This document shows positions 16,246 to 25,429 of a stretch of DNA of 44,956 nt, one piece after another. Origin of the DNA: an uncultured Lachnospiraceae bacterium. Lineage in GTDB: Bacteria > Bacillota > Clostridia > Lachnospirales > Lachnospiraceae. The stretch's first letter is position 1. The number at the start of each line of letters is the position of its first letter. The notes below the pieces were generated by a model. It worked only from the letters and a program-made list of their open reading frames with translations. It did not search any database and was not told where the DNA came from. Location: assembly GCA_949471785.1 (NCBI GenBank), contig CASWRE010000028.1, forward strand, positions 1 to 44,956. The letters are read 5' to 3'. A program made the translations under genes and the position numbers.

Positions 16246-19092
16246 GTGAAAAAATATATATTAATAGGAAAAGAGCATTCTTCCCTGCTGCAGTTTGCGG
16301 CCAGGGAGCTACGCAGATATCTGTATGTGTTGGGCGAGACGCTGCCGGAAATCGTGACCCGGATGCCGGATGACGGTTTTGTGATGATACTGTCGGTAAA
16401 GGAAAAAATTGCCGAGGCGGCCTGGCTGCGGGAAAACAATATGCCTGTTCTGGAGGGGGAGGCATACTGGATACACACGCTGGAGCAGGACGCAAAACGG
16501 ATGCTGATTACCGGGGCGTCGGATATTTCCGTGCTCTATGGCGTGTATCATTTTCTGGAAACTCTGGGGATACGGTTTTATCTCCATGGCGATGTCTTAC
16601 CGGATCAGCCGGTTGTAGAACTGGAAAAACAGACATTCCAGATTACAGGTAAACCATTGTTCAGGCTGCGCGGTATCCTGCCTTTTCATGATTTTCCGGA
16701 GGGCCCGGACTGGTGGAACCAGGAGGATTACTATGTGATACTGGCGCAGCTTTGCAAAATGCGCGCTAATTTCTTTGGGCTGCATACCTATCCGGAGAAT
16801 GAGAAAGCGCCGGAAGCGATGACGGCGGAACCATTGGTGTGGATCGGGAAAAAGGAGGACTGCGGGGAAAGCGGCGAAGTGGCCTGCAGCTATCCGGTGC
16901 AGCACTTTAAAACCAATGGGAACAGTTGGGGGTATCATCCCATGAAAACCGGCGAATATCTTTTTGGCGCGGGAAATGTATTTGAAAAGGATTGCTATGG
17001 CGCGGATTACATGGAAGGGTATGAGGAAGATATCTATAGTGAAGAACTGCACCGTGGCGGAGTTCCCCAGGACAAATATAATCAGATGTTTCAGTCCTGC
17101 GGTGAAGTGCTGAAAAATACCTTTGCCTACGCAAAGAAAATGCATGTCCGGACCTGTATTGGTACGGAGGTGCCTTTGACAGTGCCGGGACTGGTAAGAG
17201 AAAGATATCATCTGGACGGAGAAATCAGCCGGCAGGATATTGAGGAACTGTATGAAGGAATTTTTGAGCGGATAAAATCTACACATGACCTGGACTATTT
17301 TTGGATGTGGACACCGGAGGATTGGACCTGGCTAGGAAATACTCCGGAAGAGACAGAAAAAACGATACAGGATTTTTCCTGTGCCATAGAGGCAAAAGCG
17401 AAAACGGAGGCGCCGTTTGAGCTGGCTGTCTGCGGATGGACGTTGGGTCCCCAGGAAGACAGGGCGGCTTTTGACAAATATCTGCCAAAATCCATGCCAT
17501 TTTCCTGCATTAACCGAAATGTGGGCTTTGATCCGCTGGAACCTAAATTTACGGAGCTGCAGGGACGTCCGGCATGGGCGATTCCCTGGATGGAAGATGA
17601 TCCGGCCATGATTTCCCCCCAGCTGTGGGCCGGGAGAATGCGAAGAGACGCCTATGACGCGAAACGTTATGGCTGTGAAGGGCTTATGGGTATTCACTGG
17701 CGTACAAAGCAGATTGCCCCTAATGTAAAAGCCCTGCTGCAGGCGGCCTGGGAACAGCCATGGGCGGAGCGAATGGACGAGGAAATGAGTCTGGAAGGAT
17801 ACTTGGGGGTGGCTTCTTATGTGGAACATTATCCGGATAAGACAGGAGTCTATGCGACTGCCAGAAAAGGAGCAGAGGGGTACAGTCTGAAAATACCGGC
17901 AGGCAATTACGAGATTAGTCTGTTTTTCCAGCCGGAACATGCACGGCTGGATGTAAAAGCGAAAGACCGCCAGGCCAGAAATGTGGAGATTAGCAAAGAG
18001 AATACGCAGCTTGTAATCCCACGTCTGGAAGTGGAACAGGATACGGCCCTGGATATCAGCATACAGGTATCGGAAGGCGAGGCAGCCCTGGCCGCCATAT
18101 CTATTATCGGCGCCACAAAGAATAATCAGTTAAATGGAGAGAAGTTTGTCCGCAGGATCAATTGCGGAGGCGACGCGCTGGAAGATTACGAAAAGGATTT
18201 GCCGATACTGGGGAAGGAAGGGCGCAGCGCGGCAGCGGCGGATTTCTATCTGGATTTTTGCAGGGCCGAATTCGGAGAAAGGGCCGGCCGGCAGGCCGCG
18301 GAAATTTTTTCGGGCCAGGACGGGCGTCTGCATCGTCCCAGCAGATGGGAGGATGGACCGGGGAATATTTACTGTAATGAGGCGCCGTGGGAAGAAATTA
18401 AAGAAAAATATGCCTTTGTAGATGCTTTTGAGGATCTGGAGTCCCTGGTGACGGGAGCCGCCAATAAGAGCCGTTTTGCCTACTGGAAACATACGTTCCG
18501 GGCCATGAAAAATACGGCGAAGATCGGATGCTGTTGGGGTGAATTTGAGCGGGAATGCGGGCAGGAAAATATGTCGCGGGCCATTGAAATCTACAGTACG
18601 CTGCTTCGGGACATGCAGGAATTGAATGCCCATTTATTGATGGGCCTGGAAACCTGTGGAGACATGGGCGTTCTGTCCAATATTCAGCAAAGATCGATGT
18701 GTCCGATCCTGAAAAAGTGCAGAAAAATGCTGGAGAAGCAGGATCTGCCGCTGCCCCGGCTGGAGGAATCCTCTCTGGAGCCTTTATCCAGGCTGGTGGT
18801 GCCCACTGTCCGTACCAGCTTTCAGGCGGGAGAAGACTTCCGGATTAAGGTGATCGTAGTCGGAGGCTGCACGAACGCACCGGTTCTCTGCTACAGGCCG
18901 TTGGGGGAAGAGGCGTTTTGCACGGTTCCTTTTAAAAAGGAAGATCGCTGGGTCTACCGTGCAGTAGTAAATAAGGATAAGATCCAGAGGGATTTTGAGT
19001 ATCATATTTTGCTGCAGGAGCAGGATAAAACCCTGAGATTTCCGCAGAATGATCTGCATCAGGAACAGACGGTGGTGCTGGTAGAAGGATAA
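16246..19092 (+). CDS. large putative glycoside hydrolase (GH67/GH20-like N-terminal fold)
   Basis: 948 residues, start GTG 16246 with AAAGGA 8 bases upstream inside the end of the permease gene. No signal peptide, so it acts in the cytoplasm on imported sugar. Residues 1-125 look like the alpha/beta domain that precedes the barrel in alpha-glucuronidases (GH67) and hexosaminidases (GH20): ILIGKEHSSLLQFAARELRRYL and SVLYGVYHFLETLGIRFYL. A TIM-barrel-like region follows with RLRGILPFHDFPEGPDWWN, RTCIGTEVPLTVPGL and the acidic WMWTPEDWTW at about 353. A malectin-like RINCGGDALEDY sits near 635. The exact family, catalytic residues and substrate cannot be fixed by reading. Confidence 0.65.
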   Translation: MKKYILIGKEHSSLLQFAARELRRYLYVLGETLPEIVTRMPDDGFVMILSVKEKIAEAAWLRENNMPVLEGEAYWIHTLEQDAKRMLITGASDISVLYGVYHFLETLGIRFYLHGDVLPDQPVVELEKQTFQITGKPLFRLRGILPFHDFPEGPDWWNQEDYYVILAQLCKMRANFFGLHTYPENEKAPEAMTAEPLVWIGKKEDCGESGEVACSYPVQHFKTNGNSWGYHPMKTGEYLFGAGNVFEKDCYGADYMEGYEEDIYSEELHRGGVPQDKYNQMFQSCGEVLKNTFAYAKKMHVRTCIGTEVPLTVPGLVRERYHLDGEISRQDIEELYEGIFERIKSTHDLDYFWMWTPEDWTWLGNTPEETEKTIQDFSCAIEAKAKTEAPFELAVCGWTLGPQEDRAAFDKYLPKSMPFSCINRNVGFDPLEPKFTELQGRPAWAIPWMEDDPAMISPQLWAGRMRRDAYDAKRYGCEGLMGIHWRTKQIAPNVKALLQAAWEQPWAERMDEEMSLEGYLGVASYVEHYPDKTGVYATARKGAEGYSLKIPAGNYEISLFFQPEHARLDVKAKDRQARNVEISKENTQLVIPRLEVEQDTALDISIQVSEGEAALAAISIIGATKNNQLNGEKFVRRINCGGDALEDYEKDLPILGKEGRSAAAADFYLDFCRAEFGERAGRQAAEIFSGQDGRLHRPSRWEDGPGNIYCNEAPWEEIKEKYAFVDAFEDLESLVTGAANKSRFAYWKHTFRAMKNTAKIGCCWGEFERECGQENMSRAIEIYSTLLRDMQELNAHLLMGLETCGDMGVLSNIQQRSMCPILKKCRKMLEKQDLPLPRLEESSLEPLSRLVVPTVRTSFQAGEDFRIKVIVVGGCTNAPVLCYRPLGEEAFCTVPFKKEDRWVYRAVVNKDKIQRDFEYHILLQEQDKTLRFPQNDLHQEQTVVLVEG

Positions 19093-19103
19093 GAAGCGAT
19101 GGC

Positions 19104-19148
19104 ATAGCCCCGGCAGGTAAAATGATTGATTTTTAGCCAGGGCTATGA
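19104..19148. terminator. hairpin between the carbohydrate operon and the convergent Uma2 gene
   Basis: CATAGCCC (about 19104-19111) pairs with GGGCTATG (about 19141-19148). The 8-bp stem has a loop of about 29 bases, and GATTTTTAG lies inside the loop. It is a weak candidate for ending the operon. Confidence 0.3.
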
Positions 19149-19165
19149 TTGACGCCGGGTTTTGG

Positions 19166-19726
19166 TTAAATGTTCAGCAGGTTTGCAATCTCGGAGAAAT
19201 TAATATACAAATCGTTATAGATACCGGCCTTTACAGAATCGGCAAAGGTATAATCTCCGGTATCCTCCGATTCAAAGTTGTAGACAAGAATACGGTTCTT
19301 ATCCGGGTCAACAATCCAGTATTCTCTGACACCTGCAGTGCGGTATTTAAAGAGCTTCGTAAAATAATCCATACGCTTGCTGCCGGGTGATACGATCTCT
19401 ATAATCCAGTCCGGGGCGCCGAAACATCCCTTGTCAGAGAGTTTGCTGGGATCACAGATAACAGAGATATCCGGCTCGACATAATTTATATCATCCTTGC
19501 ATAAAAATACTGCAAATGGGGCTATATCAACTTCACAGGTTCCGATATTTCGATGGATATACTCCCGGATGGCTGCAAAGAGTTCCCCTATAATGCGTTG
19601 ATGCTTTCTGGCCGGTGGAGCCATATAGTAAATCCGGCCATCAATCAGTTCCGCCCTGCTGCCTTCGGGCAGACTGTAGATATCATCAATGGTATAAGAT
19701 TTTTCTTGTGCCCATGCTGGTGCCAT
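19166..19726 (-). CDS. Uma2-family endonuclease-like protein (DUF820)
   Basis: 186 residues from ATG 19726 (MAPAWAQEKSYTIDDIYSL), chosen because AGGAAAGGA lies upstream; the longer frame to 19774 has no such site. Family blocks are SRAELIDGRIYYMAPP, VEPDISVICDPSKL (Asp of the PD-(D/E)XK fold), DWIIEIVSPGSKRMDYFTKLFKY (Glu of the site) and GVREYWIVDPDKNRILVY. Uma2 proteins are widespread in cyanobacteria and Firmicutes, often multicopy, with no settled role. It converges with the carbohydrate operon and diverges from the VWA gene. Confidence 0.82.
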   Translation of the reverse strand: MAPAWAQEKSYTIDDIYSLPEGSRAELIDGRIYYMAPPARKHQRIIGELFAAIREYIHRNIGTCEVDIAPFAVFLCKDDINYVEPDISVICDPSKLSDKGCFGAPDWIIEIVSPGSKRMDYFTKLFKYRTAGVREYWIVDPDKNRILVYNFESEDTGDYTFADSVKAGIYNDLYINFSEIANLLNI

Positions 19727-19880
19727 GGTATCATTTCCTTTCCTGGTTATTGTATATGGTTGCATGTTTTGCAATTATTTATATTTGCCATATGTTCACT
19801 GCCCTTCTTGTGTATGGATAAAAGTGTAGCATATTATTTTAAAAGCTTCAATAGCAGTAAAGAGCATTTGCCTTGTGTGA

Positions 19881-19946
19881 AAAAAATAACCGTTCTTGCG
19901 GAATTCGTATTTTTGACGTATTCTGGAACAGAACGGTTATTTTTTT
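19881..19946 (+). terminator. strong hairpin with T-run in front of the VWA operon (attenuator candidate)
   Basis: AAAAAATAACCGTTCT (19881-19896) pairs with AGAACGGTTATTTTTT (about 19930-19945) and an inner imperfect stem (GGAATTCGT with ACGTATTC). A T-run follows. To its left the only gene runs away on the minus strand, so it cannot end a plus-strand gene. A plus promoter candidate TTGTGT/TATTAT lies at about 19808-19837, so the structure would act inside the leader of the VWA transcript. Confidence 0.5.
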
Positions 19947-19983
19947 GCGGATATTTCGGCGGGAACGGATAAAAGGTATGGCG

Positions 19984-21666
19984 ATGGATACAGCGTATTT
20001 GAACGAAAAATTCCACAGAACAAAACAGGATAAAGAGAAGCTGCGGATCGCCGTGGCGCTGTGCCTGCATGGGAGCGATGAAGAAGCGCCGACGCCGGAT
20101 GTGGAACGCTATCTCAGGCTGCGCCAGCGTCCGGCGGCAGAGTTCCTGATACAGCAGGGAGATCTGGCGGGAATGCGCAGGCTGGCGGCCTGTGCCTGGT
20201 TTGAGAGAAAATATCTTCCGGATTACATGCGAATGGCTCAGGAAGCAGGACGGGCGGAATTGGTAGCGTATCTGCTGGGGGAATGGTATGGCGCTGGCAG
20301 GAAGGAATGCGGAACAGATCCGGGGAGGGAAAGCGGGACTTCCCGGGAAGACAGCGGAGAAGAAAAGAGAAAAAACGGCCGCGGTGCGGCGGACGGAGAG
20401 ACGGAGCGTTTTTCCCGAGGGGACGCAGCCGCGGAGAACAGACGAAAAAAAGGTGACATGGGACAGATGGCCCGGGAGATTTTGCAGCTGACGATTCAGA
20501 TCCTGCGTCAGCGCTTTCCGTTTCTCGGAGGTGCCCTGCTGGCGCTGGAGCCCGTACCGATGGAGGAAGAGCGCCGGCCGGCCGGCGAGTCGTCGGGAAA
20601 AGGGGATTCGGTCAAGGCAAAGAGGACGGACAGAATTGTCGCTCTGTGGGGAACGGACGGCGAAAAATTGTATTATGACCCCCATACGGTCTGCCGGCTG
20701 TTCCGGCAAGATCCCTGTATGATAGAGTATTTTACGCTGCACAGCCTGTTTCACTGCCTGTTCGGCCATATATTTTGGCCCTGCGGGGACAGAGAGACAG
20801 AAGAAGCGGATCAGGCGGCGGATCGGATGGTGGGCGAGCAGCTATCCCGCATGACGGGGGAAGAGGAGAGCAGGTATGCGGATTGCCATGATTTCTGGCC
20901 GTCCCGCCGGAAAAGCTGTACAGGGACAGATCCGGAACATACGGAGTTTTTGCGGTCTCGCTGGAAATATGTGGCCGCCGGAGGCGGCGCCGGCGGCATG
21001 GGAGCGATACACGGGCAGAACGGCGGCGAGTTGAGTCAGGCATATGGGAGCAGAAAACGGAAAAGTTATGATTATCGCCGCTTTCTGGAGCAGTTTATGG
21101 TGCACCGGGAGGAACGTCTGCTGGATACGGAGAATTTTGACCCGATCTGGTACCATTACAGCCGCAGCCAATATGAAGGGCTGGTATTTTTAGAGCCTCT
21201 GGAGACCCGGGAAGTGACCCGGCTGGAGGAGATTATGATCGCCATAGATACTTCCGCTTCCTGTTCGGGGAATGTGGTGGAGCGGTTCTTGGACGAGACT
21301 TTTGCTATTCTGGAGAGGCAGGAGCATTTTTTTCATAAGATGAACGTGCATATCGTCCAGTGCGACTGTATGATTCAGGATCATGTGCGGATCACCTGCG
21401 AAAGGGAGTGGCGGGAGTACCGGGAACATCTGAAGATCCGCGGATTGGGCGATACGGATTTCACCCCGGTCTTTACCCTGGCCCGGGAACTGGAGCGCAC
21501 CGGCCAGGTAAAAAGATTGAAAGGGATCTTGTATTTTACCGACGGAGACGGCATATTTCCCCGGAAAGCGCCGCCCTGGCCCTCGGCTTTTGTATTTCTC
21601 AATCGCGAACTAGAGAAGCATGAACTGCCGGACTGGGCTATCCGGCTGAATTTATCAGAAAGCTGA
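19984..21666 (+). CDS. VWA-like/metallopeptidase-like protein (DUF2201 family)
   Basis: 560 residues from ATG 19984; ATG 19978 is in frame but only one base from AAAGG. The N-terminal half belongs to the putative metallopeptidase domain and carries HSLFHCLFGH (His 253 onward), i.e. HxxxHxxxxH where the usual catalytic Glu is Ser, so peptidase activity is doubtful. A low-complexity Arg/Glu/Gly segment (about 105-155) interrupts it. The C-terminal VWA-like domain has the MIDAS-type DTSASCSG, GLGDTDFTPVF and LYFTDGDG. It is paired with the MoxR-type ATPase gene 76 bp downstream, suggesting an ATPase/VWA chaperone-like pair. Confidence 0.8.
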   Translation: MDTAYLNEKFHRTKQDKEKLRIAVALCLHGSDEEAPTPDVERYLRLRQRPAAEFLIQQGDLAGMRRLAACAWFERKYLPDYMRMAQEAGRAELVAYLLGEWYGAGRKECGTDPGRESGTSREDSGEEKRKNGRGAADGETERFSRGDAAAENRRKKGDMGQMAREILQLTIQILRQRFPFLGGALLALEPVPMEEERRPAGESSGKGDSVKAKRTDRIVALWGTDGEKLYYDPHTVCRLFRQDPCMIEYFTLHSLFHCLFGHIFWPCGDRETEEADQAADRMVGEQLSRMTGEEESRYADCHDFWPSRRKSCTGTDPEHTEFLRSRWKYVAAGGGAGGMGAIHGQNGGELSQAYGSRKRKSYDYRRFLEQFMVHREERLLDTENFDPIWYHYSRSQYEGLVFLEPLETREVTRLEEIMIAIDTSASCSGNVVERFLDETFAILERQEHFFHKMNVHIVQCDCMIQDHVRITCEREWREYREHLKIRGLGDTDFTPVFTLARELERTGQVKRLKGILYFTDGDGIFPRKAPPWPSAFVFLNRELEKHELPDWAIRLNLSES

Positions 21667-21742
21667 GATTTTAGCGTGTCGGGAATTTAGGAAACGGCGG
21701 GTAATCAAAGGCGCAGGAACAGGGAAGGACGGATTATCAAAT

Positions 21743-23257
21743 ATGAATATACGGCAGGCAAAAGATGAAATTATACATGCGATTCGTGCGTATACGGCAA
21801 AAGATGAAGCGGGTAATTATCGGATTCCTCCTCTGCGGCAGCGTCCGATCCTGTTGATCGGCCCGCCGGGGGTGGGCAAGACGGCCGTTGTGGGACAGGC
21901 TGCGGCGGAGTGCGGGATCGGTTTTGTGGCTTATACGATCACCCACCATACCCGCCAAAGCGCTGTGGGGCTGCCGGTGATCAGCCATAAGATCTGGCGG
22001 GGCCGGGAGTATACGGTGACAGAGTACACGATGAGCGAGATCATCGGTTCCGTCTATGAGACGATGGATCGGACCGGGCGCCGTGAGGGGATTCTGTTTA
22101 TCGATGAGATTAACTGTGTCTCCGAGACGCTGATGCCGACCATGCTGCAGCTTCTGCAGGCCAAGCGTTTCGGCGAGTACCGGGTACCGGCCGGATGGGT
22201 CATCGTGGCGGCGGGGAATCCAGGGGAATATAATACATCGGTTCGTGAATTTGACATGGTGACGCTGGACCGGGTGAAAAAGATCATGGTGGAAGTGGAT
22301 TATGATGCCTGGCTGCCTTATGCCTGCGACCACGGTATACACGGTTCCATCCTGTTTTATCTGGACGGAAACCGCGAAAACTTTTATCACATCAGCGGCG
22401 CCGGGGAGAGCAGGCAGTTCCTGACGGCCAGGGGCTGGGAGGATCTCTCGGTGATGATAGGGGAATACGAGAGAGAAAATATCCCTGTGACCCCGGAGTT
22501 CATAGAACAATATTTGCAGTGCCCTGAAATTGCCGCGGATTATTTTGGCTGGTACCGCCTCTATGGCCGGTGCGGTGAAAAGCTGCGTCTGAAGGAATTC
22601 TGGGAGGATCGGCTCACCGAGGGGGAACGAAGGGAGCAGAAGGAAGTTATGCGCCGGTCCAGTTGGGAGGAGCGTCTCTGTATCAGCCGTTATTTTGCGG
22701 GAAAGCTGACGGGTATGCTGGCGGAGTCGGAATCAGAGGAGGCATTGTGCCGGGATACGGAAAGATTGTGGCGGCTTTTCCTGGGGCAGGTATCGGAGAC
22801 GAAGGATCTTCCGGAACAGTTCCGCGGCTGGCTAAAGCAGGAGAACCATGCGCTGGAGATAAAGAGCGACCAGGGAGTGACGGACGAAGAAGAAGAGCGG
22901 AAAGAAAGGCGGGCGCTGCAGGCGCTTGGCAATCTGTATCCGGAGCTGGTCGGTTGCGGAGACGGAAAGAAGGCGGATATGGCCGCCTGTGCCGCCGCCT
23001 GGCTGCAAAGACGGCAGGATTGCCACCGGGGACGGGATCAGAAACGGCAGGAAAAGCTGTCGGGCACACTCCATGATCTTGCGGACGTCCTGGGAAAGGG
23101 GACGGAATTTGTCAGTCTCCTGTCGGCTATGGCTGTTAACCGGAGCTGTGTGCGGTTTCTGGTGAGGCGTCCCTGCGAGGCATTTGCCGGATATGCCTCG
23201 CTTCTGCAATTTGATGACCGCCGGAGACGTTTGCAGGTTGCTTTTGAGAAGGATTGA
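21743..23257 (+). CDS. MoxR-type AAA+ ATPase
   Basis: 504 residues. Walker A is IGPPGVGKTAVV (about 36-47), Walker B GILFIDEINCV (about 113-123), then ETLMPTMLQLLQAKRFGEY and sensor 1 VIVAAGNPGEYN. The N-terminal two thirds is a regular MoxR-like ATPase. The last 200 residues are charged and unlike known domains. Such ATPases work with VWA proteins to remodel protein complexes or insert cofactors, and the preceding gene is a VWA protein. The ribosome binding site (AGGGAAGGACGG) is a little far from the ATG. Confidence 0.85.
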   Translation: MNIRQAKDEIIHAIRAYTAKDEAGNYRIPPLRQRPILLIGPPGVGKTAVVGQAAAECGIGFVAYTITHHTRQSAVGLPVISHKIWRGREYTVTEYTMSEIIGSVYETMDRTGRREGILFIDEINCVSETLMPTMLQLLQAKRFGEYRVPAGWVIVAAGNPGEYNTSVREFDMVTLDRVKKIMVEVDYDAWLPYACDHGIHGSILFYLDGNRENFYHISGAGESRQFLTARGWEDLSVMIGEYERENIPVTPEFIEQYLQCPEIAADYFGWYRLYGRCGEKLRLKEFWEDRLTEGERREQKEVMRRSSWEERLCISRYFAGKLTGMLAESESEEALCRDTERLWRLFLGQVSETKDLPEQFRGWLKQENHALEIKSDQGVTDEEEERKERRALQALGNLYPELVGCGDGKKADMAACAAAWLQRRQDCHRGRDQKRQEKLSGTLHDLADVLGKGTEFVSLLSAMAVNRSCVRFLVRRPCEAFAGYASLLQFDDRRRRLQVAFEKD

Positions 23258-23297
23258 CTTTTTTTGCATACTGAGATATAATTTTTTGTATAAAATG

Positions 23298-23328
23298 ATG
23301 CTCTTTTAGTGATAAAAGAGCATTTTTT
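23298..23328 (+). terminator. intrinsic terminator after the MoxR-type gene
   Basis: ATGCTCTTTTA pairs with TAAAAGAGCAT, followed by TTTTTT. Stem about 11 bp with a short loop. Confidence 0.85.
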
Positions 23329-23442
23329 GGTTCCATGGTTAACAAAATGACTGCGTACGGCGTTCCTTTTTGTGAGTCTGGTATACAAAAGGAAGACGGG
23401 GGCGGAAGTTTTGTGAGGGTTTTACAAAAGCGAGGGGAAAAT

Positions 23443-23949
23443 ATGCTAAAGACGGGCGATTATGTGGTGCATTCCATGGAGGGCGTATGTGAGGTACGGG
23501 ATGTTGTGGAGATGAAAAAGGGCAGGGAGATGGTTCCTTATTATCAACTTTGTTCCTGGCCGGATGAGCGTACGACCGTGTATGTGCCGGTGAATCAGGA
23601 GAACGGCCGTGTGCGTCTTCGGGCGCTGTTGTCGCGGGACGAGGTGCGGGAGATCTGTCTGGAACTGCAGCAGTCGGAGGTGGAATGGGTCTCCGATATC
23701 GGCAAGAGACAGGAGCAGATGCTGGAAATCCTGCGCGAGGGCAATCCGGGAAGGATGGCCCGCATGACGAAGATGCTGATGATCAAGGATCTGGAAAAGC
23801 CGTTGGGGAGCCGGGACAAATCTACGCTTCTGACGGCCCAGCGGGTGCTGTTTTCAGAGATTGCCATGGCCACGGGATTGGATTTTCAGTCGGTTCAGCG
23901 GGCTGTCAAACAGAATCTGAAAGACCCTGGCGAGCCTCTGCCATTTTGA
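23443..23949 (+). CDS. CarD/CdnL-family RNA polymerase-binding regulator
   Basis: 168 residues from ATG 23443 (AGGGG six bases upstream); the frame is open further up but the family match starts at MLKTGDYVVHSMEGVCEVRDV. The N-terminal Tudor-like RNA polymerase interaction domain (residues 1-60, with YYQLC...TTVYVPV) binds the beta subunit in CarD and TRCF. A helical C-terminal domain (about 65-168) follows, ending in SEIAMATGLDFQSVQRAVK. CarD-type proteins stabilise open promoter complexes, often at rRNA promoters. It is monocistronic between a terminator and the lysC promoter. Confidence 0.85.
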   Translation: MLKTGDYVVHSMEGVCEVRDVVEMKKGREMVPYYQLCSWPDERTTVYVPVNQENGRVRLRALLSRDEVREICLELQQSEVEWVSDIGKRQEQMLEILREGNPGRMARMTKMLMIKDLEKPLGSRDKSTLLTAQRVLFSEIAMATGLDFQSVQRAVKQNLKDPGEPLPF

Positions 23950-24020
23950 TTAAAGAGCGCGTGGCCCGGGTGTGAAAAATAACATTTATTTTTTGCCGCT
24001 GACGAACTTTGCTTTCGGTA

Positions 24021-24049
24021 TTTACATTCAGGCGCGAAGATGATAGAAT
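24021..24049 (+). promoter_or_regulatory. promoter before the aspartate kinase gene
   Basis: TTTACA (24021-24026), 17 bp, TAGAAT (24044-24049). The leader is only about 45 bases, too short for a lysine riboswitch. Confidence 0.5.
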
Positions 24050-24098
24050 TTATGAGGATTTTTTGCGCATTACCTGAAAAAAACAGACGGAGGAAAGT

Positions 24099-25418
24099 AT
24101 GAAGAAAGTAGTTAAGTTTGGCGGCAGTTCTTTAGCCAGCGCCGAACAGTTCCGGAAAGTCGCGAGTATCATCCGTTCCGATTCCACGAGAAAATATGTG
24201 GTCCCGTCCGCTCCGGGCAAACGTTTTGCCGGGGACGCGAAGGTTACGGATATGTTATATAAATGTTATGAGACGGCGGAGGCGGACGGGGATTTTACCG
24301 AACAGCTTGGCGCGATACGGGAGAGATATCAGGAGATTATCGACGGTCTGGAGATCACGTTGTCTCTGGAGGATGAGTTTGCCTCCATCGAACAGCATTT
24401 CCGGGATAAAGCGGGGGTACAGTATGCGGCTTCCCGCGGAGAGTATCTGAACGGCATTATCATGTCCAGATATCTGGATTTCGCTTTTGTGGATGCGGCG
24501 GGAGGGATCGTATTCGATGAGGACGGAACTCTGGACAGCGACGCCACGAACCGAAAGCTGGGCGAGCTGCTGAACGGTCTGGAGTATGCCGTAATACCGG
24601 GATTTTACGGGGCGTCCGCGGACGGGACAGTGCATACCTTTTCCCGGGGCGGATCAGATATCACGGGTTCTCTGGTGGCGAGGGCCACGCGGGCCGATCT
24701 CTATGAGAACTGGACCGATGTGTCCGGATGTCTGGTGACGGACCCGCGGGTGGTGGAGAATCCCATGCCCATCGAGATCATTACCTATAAGGAGCTGCGG
24801 GAGCTGTCCTATATGGGCGCCTCCGTGCTGCATGAGGACGCCATTTTTCCGGTGCGCACCGTGGGTATCCCCATCAATATCCGCAATACGAATCGTCCCC
24901 AGGACAAGGGAACCATGATTGTGCGGGATACCTGCAGCCGGTCCGAGTACACGATCACCGGTATTGCCGGGAAGAAGGGATTTGCCTCTATCACCATTGA
25001 GAAGGGGATGATGAATTCAGAAATAGGATTTGGCAGGAAAGTACTTCAGGTATTTGAAGACAATGGTATTTCCTTTGAACATATGCCCTCCGGGATAGAC
25101 ACGATGACGATTCTGGCCCATCAGACGGAATTTGCCGAGCATGAGCAGAAAGTGCTGACTGGCATCCAGAAAGCCGTACATCCCGACAGCGTATCTCTGG
25201 AGGCAGACTTGGCTTTAATCGCTGTCGTCGGCAGGGGCATGAAGTCTACCCGGGGTACGGCGGGCCGAATTTTCTCCGCCCTGGCTCACGCCCATGTCAA
25301 TGTCAAGATGATTGACCAGGGTTCCAGTGAGCTGAATATCATCATCGGCGTGGCGAACGATGATTTTGAGACGGCGATCCGCGCCATTTATAATATCTTT
25401 GTATTGTGCAGGATATAA
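24099..25418 (+). CDS. aspartate kinase
   Basis: 439-residue monofunctional aspartokinase, first enzyme of the lysine/threonine/methionine pathway (aspartate + ATP to aspartyl phosphate). The catalytic start KKVVKFGGSSLAS is typical. The block SRGGSDITGSLVARATRADLYENWTDVSG binds aspartate and ATP. Two ACT domains end the protein (TGIAGKKGFASITIEKGMMN; ALIAVVGRGMKSTRGTAGRIF), so feedback inhibition is expected. ATG 24099 follows ACGGAGG. It is 11 bp from pyrH and likely co-transcribed; in relatives rpsB-tsf usually occupy this place. Several paralogues exist in most genomes, so no symbol is given. Confidence 0.93.
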   Translation: MKKVVKFGGSSLASAEQFRKVASIIRSDSTRKYVVPSAPGKRFAGDAKVTDMLYKCYETAEADGDFTEQLGAIRERYQEIIDGLEITLSLEDEFASIEQHFRDKAGVQYAASRGEYLNGIIMSRYLDFAFVDAAGGIVFDEDGTLDSDATNRKLGELLNGLEYAVIPGFYGASADGTVHTFSRGGSDITGSLVARATRADLYENWTDVSGCLVTDPRVVENPMPIEIITYKELRELSYMGASVLHEDAIFPVRTVGIPINIRNTNRPQDKGTMIVRDTCSRSEYTITGIAGKKGFASITIEKGMMNSEIGFGRKVLQVFEDNGISFEHMPSGIDTMTILAHQTEFAEHEQKVLTGIQKAVHPDSVSLEADLALIAVVGRGMKSTRGTAGRIFSALAHAHVNVKMIDQGSSELNIIIGVANDDFETAIRAIYNIFVLCRI

Positions 25419-25429
25419 GGGAGGCAATG

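Noticed and set aside
24050..24098. Lysine riboswitch before the aspartate kinase gene
   Set aside because: The leader after the predicted promoter is only about 45 bases.
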